Of a stretch of DNA of 64,000 nucleotides, positions 1 through 12,500 are shown piece after piece. Under the pieces are notes generated by a model, which saw only the letters and a list, made by a program, of their open reading frames with translations, ran no database searches and was not told the origin of the DNA. Position 1 is the stretch's first letter. Every line of letters starts with the position of its first letter. The stretch comes from Vidua macroura. Its lineage: Eukaryota > Chordata > Aves > Passeriformes > Viduidae. A program made the translations under genes and the position numbers. The stretch spans positions 7,764,011-7,828,010 of the forward strand of contig NC_071588.1 in NCBI RefSeq assembly GCF_024509145.1, in the 5' to 3' direction.

Positions 1-203
1 ATCCCCTCCTGCCTAGGGAAGCTCTTGTCCAACTGCCTGTGCTCCCTGGGTGCAGGGAAATGGGGCTGCAGATACAGGTGCTATTCGTTTGAAAGAAGGA
101 TTCCACCCCCCACCCCGGTGTGCTGAGGTGCCAAAAATGGCTGAGTTGAGATGTGTTCATTATCGCAGCACAAATTTGAGGAAGAGAGGGCGAGAAGTCC
201 CAT

Positions 204-267
204 AGAGAAGAGAAGAGAAGAGAAGAGAAGAGAAGAGAAGAGAAGAGAAGAGAAGAGAAAAGAGAAG
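204..267. repeat. AGAAG pentanucleotide microsatellite
   Basis: A run of the 5-base unit AGAAG is perfect over about 204-259 (roughly 11 copies). It ends in slightly degenerate GA-rich sequence to 267. The plus strand is all purine, so it is a polypurine/polypyrimidine mirror-type repeat. It creates a meaningless repetitive open frame on the minus strand (Leu/Phe/Ser-rich, 81-311). Copy number is expected to be polymorphic. Confidence 0.97.
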
Positions 268-3200
268 GACACTGTTGCTATCTGCATCCAAAAGGAAAGC
301 AGCTGCCTCACTGCTTCTTGCTAGATCCCTTCTGTGGAGCCAGAGTCAATTTCAAGCCATCCACTTGCAGCCGTGTCGCTAGAGGGAAGGTCAGGCATTT
401 ATCCACAACTCGGTTGTGGTTGTTGTGCTGAAGGTTTATATTCACTTAGTGCCACTGCAGCATCCTGTGCAGACATTTATTTTGGCTAAAGGCAGCCTGG
501 TTCTCATTTGGATGCAGTCACTGAGTCCTGACCCACACAGGCACCGTGTGCCAGCGGAACCACTGTGGCCCTACAGGTTTGTCTGCGTGTGCTCATTTCA
601 CACAGGGGGGCCCAGATGGTTCCATCCCACAAGAGGCTTCAGTTAGACGAGCACTGTGCTTGTATGGAGGGGGGTTCATTGCAGAGCTCAGTCACCGTCA
701 GGACATGAAAAACTCCAAAGCTCCCTGTTTGCAGTTGCTGTAGACTGTCCTGAAAGGATTTTTTTCCTTGCAAGAACTTTTCTCCTTTTCTCTTAGGCAA
801 GTAAAATAGCCTGGATATTCCTTGTTGTTCTACCTTGTCTCCTGGCAAAGCAAAGAACAGATTGACATCACTTGTTCTGGAGCTCAGATGTTTTCATGGG
901 GTTTGGTGTGGCAGATGATGATATATATTAATCACTAACATAACACAGTATGTTAACATAAACAAATGAACACAAACAACAAACCACAGGGCTCAGCATG
1001 CTAATGGGAGGCTGCACAATCCACAGGAGATCCCACTGGGATAAATCTTCTCCCTGCATTGCTGGATGTTACATCAGACCTGTTGCAAACTTAACCCAAA
1101 GGCCATAAGGAATGGATGCTTCAGCCAATGTCAGCTGCTTCTTCAAATCCAATCCAGCATAAAAACTGGCTACATCATGGAGATTTTTCTTCTTGCGTCA
1201 GTGCTGGAGCTAAACCCTCTGGATCGTGTCCAGCTGAAAGGCAGCAGGCTCTGCACTGCCACTGAGGGCAGATCACACATGTTAAAGTCATATGGGGCAG
1301 TGCAGTCTATGAGAGCAGAGACGAGACCTGCAGATGAGCCCAGGACCCTTCCTGGAGCCCATATTGGTCTGAAAAAAGCTGAGGTGCTTCTACCAGCCTA
1401 GTCCTTTCTCCATCGCCTCCTTTTCACTTTACCCACTTGTGGATGTACCTGTTCCTAAGGGACTTTGTGATCTGTCCACAGTTCTCAGCTCCACTTGCTA
1501 TTCCCTCATGCCCTGTGGGTGACCTTGTCCCTTTTGAGAATTCTGTGGTGGGGCAGGTGAGACAGGAGTGGTAGTCCCTTCTGCCTGCCTGCAAAGCCCC
1601 ACCAGTATTACTGACAGCATATTCCCCTCCCCAGGCAGAAGGATTTTGAAGATTTCAGACTATTGCTCTGACTCCTGCTTTCACCACCCCTCCACCCAGG
1701 CAGATGCCCTGCTAAGGGTGCTGAGGACGGGCAGGTTTTCTCTGCTGGAGCCCAAGGCTGCTGCAAAAGTCAGGCACTGCAGTCAGAGCCTGACAGGTAC
1801 AGAGATCAGCTGGACGGGTGAACCAGCCCTGCTTGAAATGTGATGTACCCTGCACCCTCTCTGCTCCTGCCTGCAGAGCCCAGGACAGAGATCTGGCACC
1901 TCTTAACAGGCATCTTGGGGAAAGGAAGGGGCAGGGACTTCAGCAACCCTTAAGGAAAACCCTTACAATACACTTTGTATCCCTGCACAAGCCCCACTAA
2001 GGGCAATGACGTGTTACTAAATAAGCACGGTGAAGCAGAGCAGAGCAAGCCTCAGAGCTCCCAATCCTGCCACTGTGATGTCTCAAACAAGTTCAACATG
2101 GGGTATCCAGGACTGCTTGGCACATCTAAATCTCTTTGCTGTTTAAATCTCAGTGTCCTTCTGTGCAAACAACAGTGATGATGTTTAGTCACCTTCAGAG
2201 AGCTGTTTGGCATTGAAAGGGATCCAGGATAATCTTGGCTTAGGTTTTGTATAATTTATTTATTGTATTTTTAGGTTTTGTTGTACAAAGCAACACAGCA
2301 CCATTTCCAGTTCTTCTCTCATGACATCTTGTCATCAGAGAGTCATCTCTTCTTCTTCCTACTCATTAATTCCATTCCCCCTTTTTAGTTGAAATTCCAG
2401 GCTGGAGCCATTCAGAAATCCACATTGATGAGGATTTTTTACATTTCTTGTGATTTTCTCATATAAAATTTTTAATGTAAAAGGCTGTTCAAATCTAACC
2501 AGTTCTCACACAAGTGGCTGCTGCATAAGGAACATCCTCCTTCTTGTCCTACTGGGCTCAGAGACAGGGTTTGGAAAAGACATTTGAAGGTGCACTGCCA
2601 GGCTCCCCAGAGGTAGAGAAGCAGCAGAACTGTTTTCCTTCCTCATGGCTTTTGCTGGAGAAAGCCTGGCCTTGGTGAAGCCAGCAGTGGGATCCCCATG
2701 ACCTGAGAAAGGCACATGTGTAAGGGGGCCCATAACACAGCCGGGGCCCGAGCTGTGCTGGCAACTGTCCCTGTGGAGCCACTGGCCCTGGAGGCGAGGG
2801 CTCCCCACCTCCCCCACGCATGGCTCACTGCGGTCCACAGGCACTTCCCGTGGGCCACGGCCTGGGAAACACCGCCATCCCTGCAAATAGCACGAAGCGA
2901 CTGGCACTGAGGGGTGCTTCAGTTTCAGGAACTGCCAATGCTCACGCCTTCCTCTGCGGAATTAGCACAAGGACAGATTAAAGAAAGCCAATTTCCTTTC
3001 TCATCAAATCAATTCCTTCTGGGGCAAACAAAGCCACGAGCACAGCGCTCTTGTCCTCCCGTGATCTTGTGGTTTGCTCTGGTTGGAAGAGGCAGCTTTG
3101 GAAAACCCAAGCCCATTTCCTGCTCTGCGTGCTGCGGTGTATATCCTCGCCTCAGCCCTGGAAATGCTTTGATGGATATTATTAGGCCCGGAAAGCATTT

Positions 3201-6200
3201 GGAGCTCCTTTCTTCCGTACGAGCTGAACAAACTGCTATGGGATGAAAGAGGGGCAAATTGGAACGGTCTGTGGATGCTGCAGGCAGGCTGCCTCACGAA
3301 GGGAGCCCATGTTGTGCTGCCCTCTGTGATAGGGACAAAGCAGCCTTGGGGCCAGGGTTGCTGCCAGCCCCTCGGGAGGGGGGACATCTCTTTCATACTC
3401 TCCTGCCAAAAGGCAGAGCTGTAGTGGGGCAAACTGACGGCAGTAAAACCTGACCCCCTCCTAATTGCATCCAGCCACACCCAAGACTTTGGCCTCTTCT
3501 TAAATCTATATACCAGGTCCAACAAATCCCATCGCCTACCCCAACACGCCTTCATCAAATCCTACAAGCGAGGGGAACCAGCTTTTCCCCCCCTCTAACA
3601 ATGACAATTGCCCACCCCAGGACAGACTTGCTCATTCTTTCTCAGCCTTCCAGACACTGGGAGCAGGAGTCTCTCACTGCTCTGAAAGGGAAAGTGCATG
3701 AAAAGCAAAGCCAAGCCAAACCTTTGCTTTCCGAGGGACCGCAGCTCTGAGCGGTGTTTTGCCGCTAACACAGTCAAGAAATGACAGTGTGGAAATCTTG
3801 GGGAGTGAACTGCACTTGTGGTTATTGGTGAAATCCCATATTACTAGAAAGGTCTGGTAAATGGAAGCAGGAGTCGCTCTGACTACAGCATCTGTTGGAT
3901 GTGGAGAGTGGTTATGACTCTCTCCAAATACAATGCACATGTACTGGGGAAAATGACTGCTACAATAACAGGAATAAATCTTAATAGAGACTTGGGTGAT
4001 AACAGACACCATAGGGGAGTTATCAAAATGAAAAACATATGGCAGTGTCTCTGCCAGACCTGTGTGGAAACCCCTTGGAAGGACTAAGCAGAGCTTGTAC
4101 CTGAAAACAAAAAAAGAGCAGAAGAAACAGTGACAGGGGAACAGGGCTGAGGGAACCACATAAATCTTGTCATCATGCCCCCCTCAGAACAGCAATGAGG
4201 GTTTGGTGTCAGTGTCCTACGGCCCGTCTCCTTACTGGACAAGTCCAGGTTTAAAAGCAGCCTGGTCTGACAAATTCTTTCCCACTTCTCTCAGGTTTGG
4301 CAAGGAGAAAGGCTGCAAGTCAGGCTGGACAGGGGCCATTTTTGATTGTGTTCAAACAAGACCTTGACCTGCATTGCTTATTAGCATTAGATCCCATTTT
4401 CTCTGACTTCTGGCAGCAAGTAAGGGCAAGGATGGCAGAAAAGGAATAGTGGAGGAGCAAACTCAGGGCCCTGGAAAGTTCAGGCACAGCCCCAGCTGTG
4501 AGGGCAGGATGGATTTGTTTTCCTGCAGTTATAGGAGTTCAAACTGAGCCCAGACTTCATGGTATGGCAAAGAACAAGCAAACGGGAAGCTCGGCTGGAA
4601 CTGACAGTTTCTTGGCAGGAAGCAGCAAGAGACAGGACAGAGCAACGTTAAATGAAATTGCACCTTCTCCCCAGCACTTCAATGTTTTCAGGAAAGGTGA
4701 AACCACACATTAGCCAGAGTACAGAAACCCAGCTTCGTTTTGCTCTCCTCAGGAGCAGCCTGACAGGTGATGGGTAAACATAAGCACAGCAGATACAGAG
4801 CAGGTTGATGTGAGATGTGGGTACTGTTTGTCTCTTTGGTCTGCAAGAAGGGAGCAGGAGGCATTCCCAAGATCCCTAGAGGAAGGGGAGGTATCCAGCT
4901 TCTGCTGATCCCATACTTTGGATTCAGGAGCAGGATATGAGGATTGGTTCCTGGGTACCAGCCACTGCTCCTTGATTCCGTTAAAAGGTTGGTCCCACAC
5001 CAAACCCTGACTGCACTGACTGGCCATCCAGTACTAAGGCAGAACCCAGGGGCAGAGGGAGACTCTTGAGCAGGGACCATCACATCCTCTTCTCTCTCAG
5101 AGGTGACTGTGTAGGCTACCATTGTCCCATCCAGTGCCAACTTGACAACTGCGGATTAAGTAGTGGAAAATTCAAAAGACAGCTGAGGATGGGGGCTTAT
5201 GTTAGTCAAGATACTTGGGCAGCTAGCTTTATATGACCAGGGTCACCAGCAGTAAATAGAGATATTGTTATGGTAATGGAAACAAGACAGAGGGCAGGAG
5301 GACCACAGAGCAGACCCTAAGTGCTAAATGCCTCTAATCTGTCAGGGACTTTGCCCCTGGCTGTCATTATTTTAATTGCATCTTAAATCTGCAACCACTG
5401 GTCAGAGCAGGTGTCTGAGGACAGGGGATGGATCTACTTTGGTGCCTGCCACAGCCAAGACTGAGATGAAAAGAGAGTTGGATGTGATATTTGTTACACC
5501 AAGCACCCACATTTATATAATCCAGAGTTAGTAACCCTGAATGACTTGTTTGCTTACAATCAAAAATCTTCCCTGCCCAGGGGATGAGCAAAGAGGAGCC
5601 TGAAGCTCTGAGCTGGTTTATTCCAGCATCAGAGGGGCAGATCCTGTCCGTTTCCACAGGCTGGGACTCACTCATGCCCATGGCTGGTATAGTCACTGGG
5701 ATAAGACCCAGGGAAAGGCAGAGACTGTCTGACCCCAGACGGGCTGCAGATGCCTTGTTTTGGCTCAAGCAAATGTACATCAGGCAAATGAATTCGGAGA
5801 TCAAACAGTGTCTTTATGCTAGTCCTGAGCAGAAGGGTTGTTTTATTTCATGCTTAGTCACAATAAACAAAACAATAAAGCAGTAATAAATGGTCACCAA
5901 AATGATTTCAGAGTCCATAAAACAAAAACAGAGTTTAACAAGGACAAATGAATTGTTAATACTCCTCCTCTTCCCTGTCCCATAAAACATGTCAGGTTTT
6001 ACAGGTGATGAGGTGAATGCCAAGCTCCTCTGGCCTTGTGAGACCGGCAGTGTGATCATTGCTGCCTTTTGCTGTGAGCAAGGTGACAACCCCAAAATCC
6101 CATTGACACTACAGCCCCAATTCCCACTTCTGCTGCTGGCTGGGAACCCCTGCACAGTGCTGTGGGCTGCCCATGGCTGCGGGATGCTGCCCATGCCCGG

Positions 6201-6540
6201 TGTTTCCCCTCCACTGAGGCAGGGAGTGCTGTGGTGCCATCAGGAGCCTGACACTAAAACCATGGGATGCTGTGCTGAGCTCTCGCGCTGAGCAAACAAG
6301 GTTTTCTAAAGGTTTAGAGGACCACCTTCACATGCAGAATGACCCCCCATGTTTAAACCAAACAATCTTGACCTCTCTATGAGTCTTAGCCACATAAAAG
6401 CTCACCTCTTGGACTCTCCATTAGGTTTTATGATGTGCTTCCATATTTAAATGGACATGACTCACACCAGGGTTTCTGCCGTGCATGTGAAGGAAAGAGA
6501 AGATGAATGCCAGATGTTACGTATTAGTTACTTCAGGGGG
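268..6540. other. Unique noncoding DNA, no gene seen
   Basis: Both strands hold only short open frames, up to about 184 codons (minus strand, 3004-3558). None has a recognisable domain or convincing flanking splice signals. CpG is sparse and there is no clear interspersed repeat. The sequence is compatible with intron or intergenic DNA. Confidence 0.6.
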
Positions 6541-6553
6541 AAAAAAAAAAAAA
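6541..6553. repeat. Short poly(A) tract
   Basis: A run of 13 A residues follows GGGGG and precedes GAGAG. No SINE or processed-pseudogene body is recognisable upstream, so it is treated as a simple homopolymer rather than a retroposon tail. Confidence 0.85.
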
Positions 6554-9500
6554 GAGAGTAAAGGAAATGTTGGGCTGGGCTTTCCCAGTTTCCCCTGCTC
6601 AGGTAAGCATCAGACTAGTATTTGACTTTTCTTTAAAAATGCAGCCTCCTCAGCCTGGCTACACTCCTGGCTGCTCTGCAAGCACACAGCCCCCCCAGTT
6701 CGCCCTCCTCACAGCAGGGGCTTCAATTTTCTGTCAAAAGTCTTCTGGCCAAACCTGGCAGCTGTCAGCACCTCACTGTTTATTTGTGGAGTAGAAGGGG
6801 GCAGGAAGAGGAGTGGAGAAGGGGTGGAGGGCAGCTCCTCTTTGGGGTGACACATTCCTTCACCCAGAAAACTCCGGGTAAGGCAGGCAGAACAGCCGGG
6901 TGATGCAGAGGAGCAGCACAGGTGGTGAGGGTGGTGAGGGGAGAGTTCTACCCACTGCAACTGGAAAAGCACCTGACAAGCTGTCTGCCATCCCCATGGG
7001 CTTATGGCTGCTTTCCTTTGGGCACCAGTGGCATGGGTAGGTAGGAAGGGCTGAGCAGCAGATTCCCTTTACAGCCTTGCTCCTGTCTCTCTGAAAGGAC
7101 TTTCTGTCCCCACACAGACCCCCTGCATGTCATTGCCTTGTCCACTCTGCTCTCAGTGGGCTCATCTGGCACATTCTCCCATTTCCACCTCTGAGGGACA
7201 ATGGCAGAAGTCCACCCAGGCAAGCATGGAACTGGCAGGCTTGTGCCATAGGTCAGCTCTTTCCTGCACTTGGTGCTGTACACACACAGAGCATGAAGCA
7301 CAGCTATGGCCACACTGAAGTCATGGCCAACAGGTCCTACTCTCAGACTCTCAGCACCACCCACAGTGAAATAATGATAACCCCACGCATTGCATCTGTT
7401 CCAGAATAGGGAGATACAACCTTAAAAACCTAACTAGCCCTCTCAGGAGGCTCCTCCTGGGGGAGCCCAATGCTTCATGTGGCCTCTTCTCCCCACAGCG
7501 GGCTGGGGGACTGACACATTGACATGAAAGGGGTCCTGCTGCTCCCAGCCAGGGTGGGCTGTCCCACTGCAGACAGATGAGGCTGAAACTCCACACTAAG
7601 CATATGTAAGGACATTAAGCTGTTGGAACTAAAGGATAATTTGAAAAGTATTTTTCTTAATACTGGCATTAAGTTTCCCCAGCTTTGCAGTTGGTAAACA
7701 GAAAAAGAATGTCCTTACTAAGGAAAAGCAAGTGAAAGCTGAACCAGAGGGGAATTAGGGAGTGGTGGATGCTTGAAGCTGGGTCCCCTTGCTTAGCTCA
7801 GGGTGCTGATCATGGTTGGTTCAAGAACATCTGTTCCCACCCCAGACCTGCAGACACAACCTAGGGTCACTGGCTTTCCCTCACTGGCAAACTACAACAT
7901 AGCAAGAGGAAACTAACATGGTCACACTGTCCTGGGAGCAAAAGCACCCTGCCTGCACCAAGGATAGGGCTGCACTCCCACTATGGCCCTGCAAATATTC
8001 AGTTGAAGCAAAAACTATTTTTTCAGAAGTGATGAACTGAGAGACTTTTCATCTTTATATCACACAGAAAGTCCTCTTGGGTACCTGCTGAGCTCTGCAA
8101 CTTCTTTATACAGCTGCTGAGTGACTGTCATGAATAGAGAGCACAGAAGTCTGCAACCTTTACTTCCCATTTTTAGGTGTCTGTCTTTAGCAGGGTAGAT
8201 TAGTGCAGAGTTTATGAAAACAGGAGATCTGCAGCTACAGCAGCTGCAAGTGGTGTCTGGTGAGTTATGGGAGTTCTCAGCACTACCCTGTTCCCCAGCC
8301 TGTAGGGATGGCAGCCCTTCCTGATGCTCTGGGCCTGGCGAGTCACAGCCTTATGGTGCAGCCTCTCCTCTGCCTTTCTGCATTCCCACCTCTGCCCCTG
8401 CAAAGGTCCTGGGGCTGTAGGCTCTGCACTTGCTTCTGCTTCCTCTCCCTGCCTCTGCCACCACAGGCCAGCACAGCAAGTGGGATGTGGGGCCCAGTGC
8501 TGCATCCTGAGCTCCTGAGTGCAGGAAACTGGGAAGCTGGCAGCTCAGGGACCACAGGGAGGCATCAGAAGAGCCCATGTCCCCCACAAAGGAATTCCTG
8601 TGCCCTTGCAAAATGCCCGTGTGAACGGAGGCAGGAAAATCAGCTGCAATATGGCTTTTTGTGATCACAGAGATATTGCAAAAGGAAGGAAAATAAAAAA
8701 AGGTTCTGTTTTCCTCTCATTCCCCTTCCCCACCTCACTGGAAAGACTGAGGAAGTACCCAGCCATCAGGAACAATGTGAAAAAAACCTGGTACCATTTT
8801 CCCTGGTGAACCTGGCAGAAGCCCAAGCAGGGACCATAACAGCCAGCAGGAGTGAGGCTCCCTCATGCCTCTCCTGGAGAAACAAGTGTTGGGCTCCTTC
8901 ATTTCACTTTCCTCCTCACCCTCTGTGGAACCCTGCTGCCATGTCCCCAGCATGACGAGGAGGGATGTCTCCCTCTGCCTGGACATTCAGAGTGCATGTG
9001 CAGCAGCTAGGGCTGGCAGGGGGTCCCCAATGAGCTCCCTGCCTCTGGACTGAGGGAGCAGCCATGGCTTGCTGAAGGACACATGCTGGTCACTCCATCA
9101 GCATCTTTAATTTCCAACACTTCCCCAAAATGCCTTTTAATTGAGCATCAAGGCTGCCCAAAAGTTTTCTCATCCCAAACCACTAGTGTAGATGCAGACT
9201 GTGACAAAGGCCAGGGCATGTCCCTGGGAACATTAATCAAATTTTGCAAGAGCTGCAACCACAAGAGTGTCTGGGCAGAACCAAATTTACCACAAGCCAC
9301 AAGTTCCTTCCCTTCATGCCCTGCCCATCTGGCACAGCTGGGGGAGAGCACAGGCAGAACCAGATGCTCAGGGTCACAGCTCTTGTACATCCCTAACAAT
9401 GGATGTTAGGTCTATGGCCCAACACATCCCCATGTTGGGTGTGGCGAAAGCCCAGGATACTGAGGAGCATCTGTGCTTCCAGAGAGCACACTCCTAGGAG

Positions 9501-12500
9501 AAGACACCATGGCCTGTCCTCCTCCAGGGCCTCATGCATCCCCTGGGCTTGTGTGTAAATGCTATGCTTCCCCAAATAGACACTTTTCTGGGAATGTCCC
9601 ATGGCCCTGAGGAGGCTTGACAGGTTGGCATCAGATGACCAAAGCCGTTGCGTGCTCCCATTGTTCCCCAAGGCAGTTATTAATAGAGCACTGCAATAAT
9701 AGGGGATATTTATAAAACACCTCTGTGCCTGGGAATCCAGAACAATCTGCGAACCTGGGCAGGTCTGTGTGTCAGCCCTGAGCCCCTCTGGTGATTGTTA
9801 TAAAGAAAAAACAAACCCTATAACCCACAGAATTGTATGAGAAATGCATGGGCTGGAGGGGACACTGCAAAGATCTGGTGTAAGACGTGAGCACCAGCAC
9901 CATGATCCTGCAAGGGCGCAAGGGACAGCTCAGGCCCAGCCACCTCCCTGCCAGCAGAGCAAAGCAGGGGAAGAACAGGAGTCATAGGTGCTCTTTCTCT
10001 GGTCCCACCTTGTGGGGAAGAGAGATGTCACTAAAGAAATTAAAGCTGATACGGACCATGCCCAAGCTCCCCAGGATTACCAGGGGGTAAGGGTGCAGCT
10101 GGCAAGGGGGCTGCACTGGTGCAATTGCCTTTTATGCTGAGTTTGATTAGAAGGATCAATTTGTTGCCCTTCCTGACATCTGGGCTGCAGAGACCAAGAC
10201 CAAACTCTGGTGACAGGACTGAGGATCCGTGCTTAAATAGTGGAGTTTCGCACTTCAGAAACCTGTGCAAACCTACCAGGCCCTGTACAGGAGAATGCAC
10301 ACTTTTGCTTACCTTTATAGATGAAAAATAAAAATGAGGTGCAGGATTCAGTCAGAGCAAGGCCAGGCATCATGGGCCAGAGCAAGGTGCAGAGCCTCAC
10401 ACCAGCACCACACAGGAGTTCCACACACAGCCAGGATGGGGACTGGACAGGGAGGAATGCAGATAGCCTTGCTGTTGGGCTGTTCCATCAGGATCATAAA
10501 ACCAAACAAATCTAGTCCTCCCCCCAGCCTTGCTTGAGGAATTAGAGAAACGAGGCCATTTATGTCTTCACACGGGCGACTGAGCCTGGCAATGACCTCT
10601 GGTCACTTCGAAGCAGGGCTGGATTTGAAATGTGAACCAGAGACCAGGAGGTGAAAACCTCCATATCCCATTACAAATCGCTGGGGATGCCGAAGGCTTG
10701 TCAAGCCACAGTGCTTTGCTGCTTATTTATTACTATTTGTCTATGATTGTAGCCATTGCCAGGGCTGGTGTTACTGCTTGGGCAGTGGTCAGCTGCCAAG
10801 CAGCCTCCAGGGCCAGCCTGTTTCCCAGCAAAGCCAGAGACTGGGACCCTGGGGTTGGAGTGGTCAAGGTATCACTCCTTGCTGGTGGAAAAACACATTG
10901 GTCCTTTTGTGGCAGCAAGCACAAGTACAAACATCCCAGTGGATGACACAATCCCCCAGCTGGTGACTGCCATGAGGAGGTGAATTCACCCTTTAAGGTA
11001 ATGAAGTATACAGCCCTACACAGTAAGGGATCCAGGTAAAAAAAAAGTCCTTAGCCATAATTTAGTGACATTAATTCTACATATTGTATATTCAATCTTT
11101 GTAAACTGGCTTATTCACAATCAGACAGCGCTTGCTGTTTGATTATTAGTGCTCTAAGATAGGAGAATCCTCTGTCTGGCTTGAGCTTGTCCTCTGAAAC
11201 AACTGCACAGGATCTGCTTTATTTACAAGTGGTTTAACTGACTTAAGTTTTCTTTTACCCAAACAGATCTCTAACCCATCGAGTAACCATGGCTTCATGA
11301 GAAAAGCAAGTTGGAGACAGCATGCATTTCTTAAAAAAAAAATCCTATCTTTCTATAAACAGAAAATTTCCTTCCATCTCTTTTAAGCTTGCTTCACCTC
11401 ACTCCTCTCCAATAATCATCTTATTTCTACTTTTGTGGTCTAAGAAGTATCAGATAATTTTGCAGATCAGAAGCTAAGGCAGGCCCCTGGGTGGTCAGAG
11501 AGAGCCTCCCCAGAATGGCTTTGCTGGCTCTGCCCTCCGGACAAAAGGGCAGGTTCCCACAGCTCAACAATGGGATTTGGAAGAAGATGTTTCATAGAAG
11601 AAGTTTTAGCACCCCTGTGTGGTATCACTCTGCTATGTGAGAGCCGAGCAGTACAGGGAAATTCTGCCTGAAGCTTCGATGAGTCCACAGCAGCCTGGGT
11701 CTGCTGATGGAAATGTGACTGTCGGGAGGCCAAGCCCAAGCCATTTTCCAATTACCAGTTCAGCCTCCAGGGAAAGCCACAAACCCATCTCCCAGCAGGG
11801 ATGGGCACCACAGGGCTCTCTCAGATGGAGTTCTTTAGAGGTCCAGAAACAGGAGAGAGAACAGTATGCAGAGAGCATGCAGTGATAAATTCCCATAGAT
11901 CCATGTGTCTGGCTGTGACATTAAATGCTTTACAGCAGAAGTGATGATAATTAATTTGCTTATGATGTGGGACAGCTGATGGACGTGCTGATGCTGTCAG
12001 GATTCAGTGAAGCTGCACTGATTTTCATGCAGACTCGGGGGCTCTGTCTAGGAGACACGATGGGTTACTTCCCAACAGGACCACGGTGATTTAGGAGGTG
12101 GAGCTCCATTTCAAAGGTGAGAAAGTATTTAAGTGCATGTTTGCTGAGTACCCACATGTTTGCCATCTGAAGGTATCCAGACATTGGCTGGTGATGGAGC
12201 GGGAAACAGCAAAGACCAATGAAAAGGAATAAATCAGGGCAATACTGGTCCTGACCCGCTGACTGGTTTACTAGTTTCACCAGGGACTATCTGCATTTAA
12301 CAGGAATGCTTACACACTTCTGCAGATGTGATGCAGGCTGCCAAAATGCTTGCACTCTCTTGAAAATGCACCAAGAGTGCACTTCTCCCTGAATCTTGGT
12401 GGAATTTATGCTGTTAAGTCTGTTCTGGAAACACCAACCAAGAAGCTGCATTTCTCCAGTGTCCAGCTGAAGTGCAATAACTCCAGGTGCAGGTAGAAGT

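Noticed and set aside
3004..3558. 184-codon minus-strand frame
   Set aside because: No domain and no exon signals; overlapped by other open frames.
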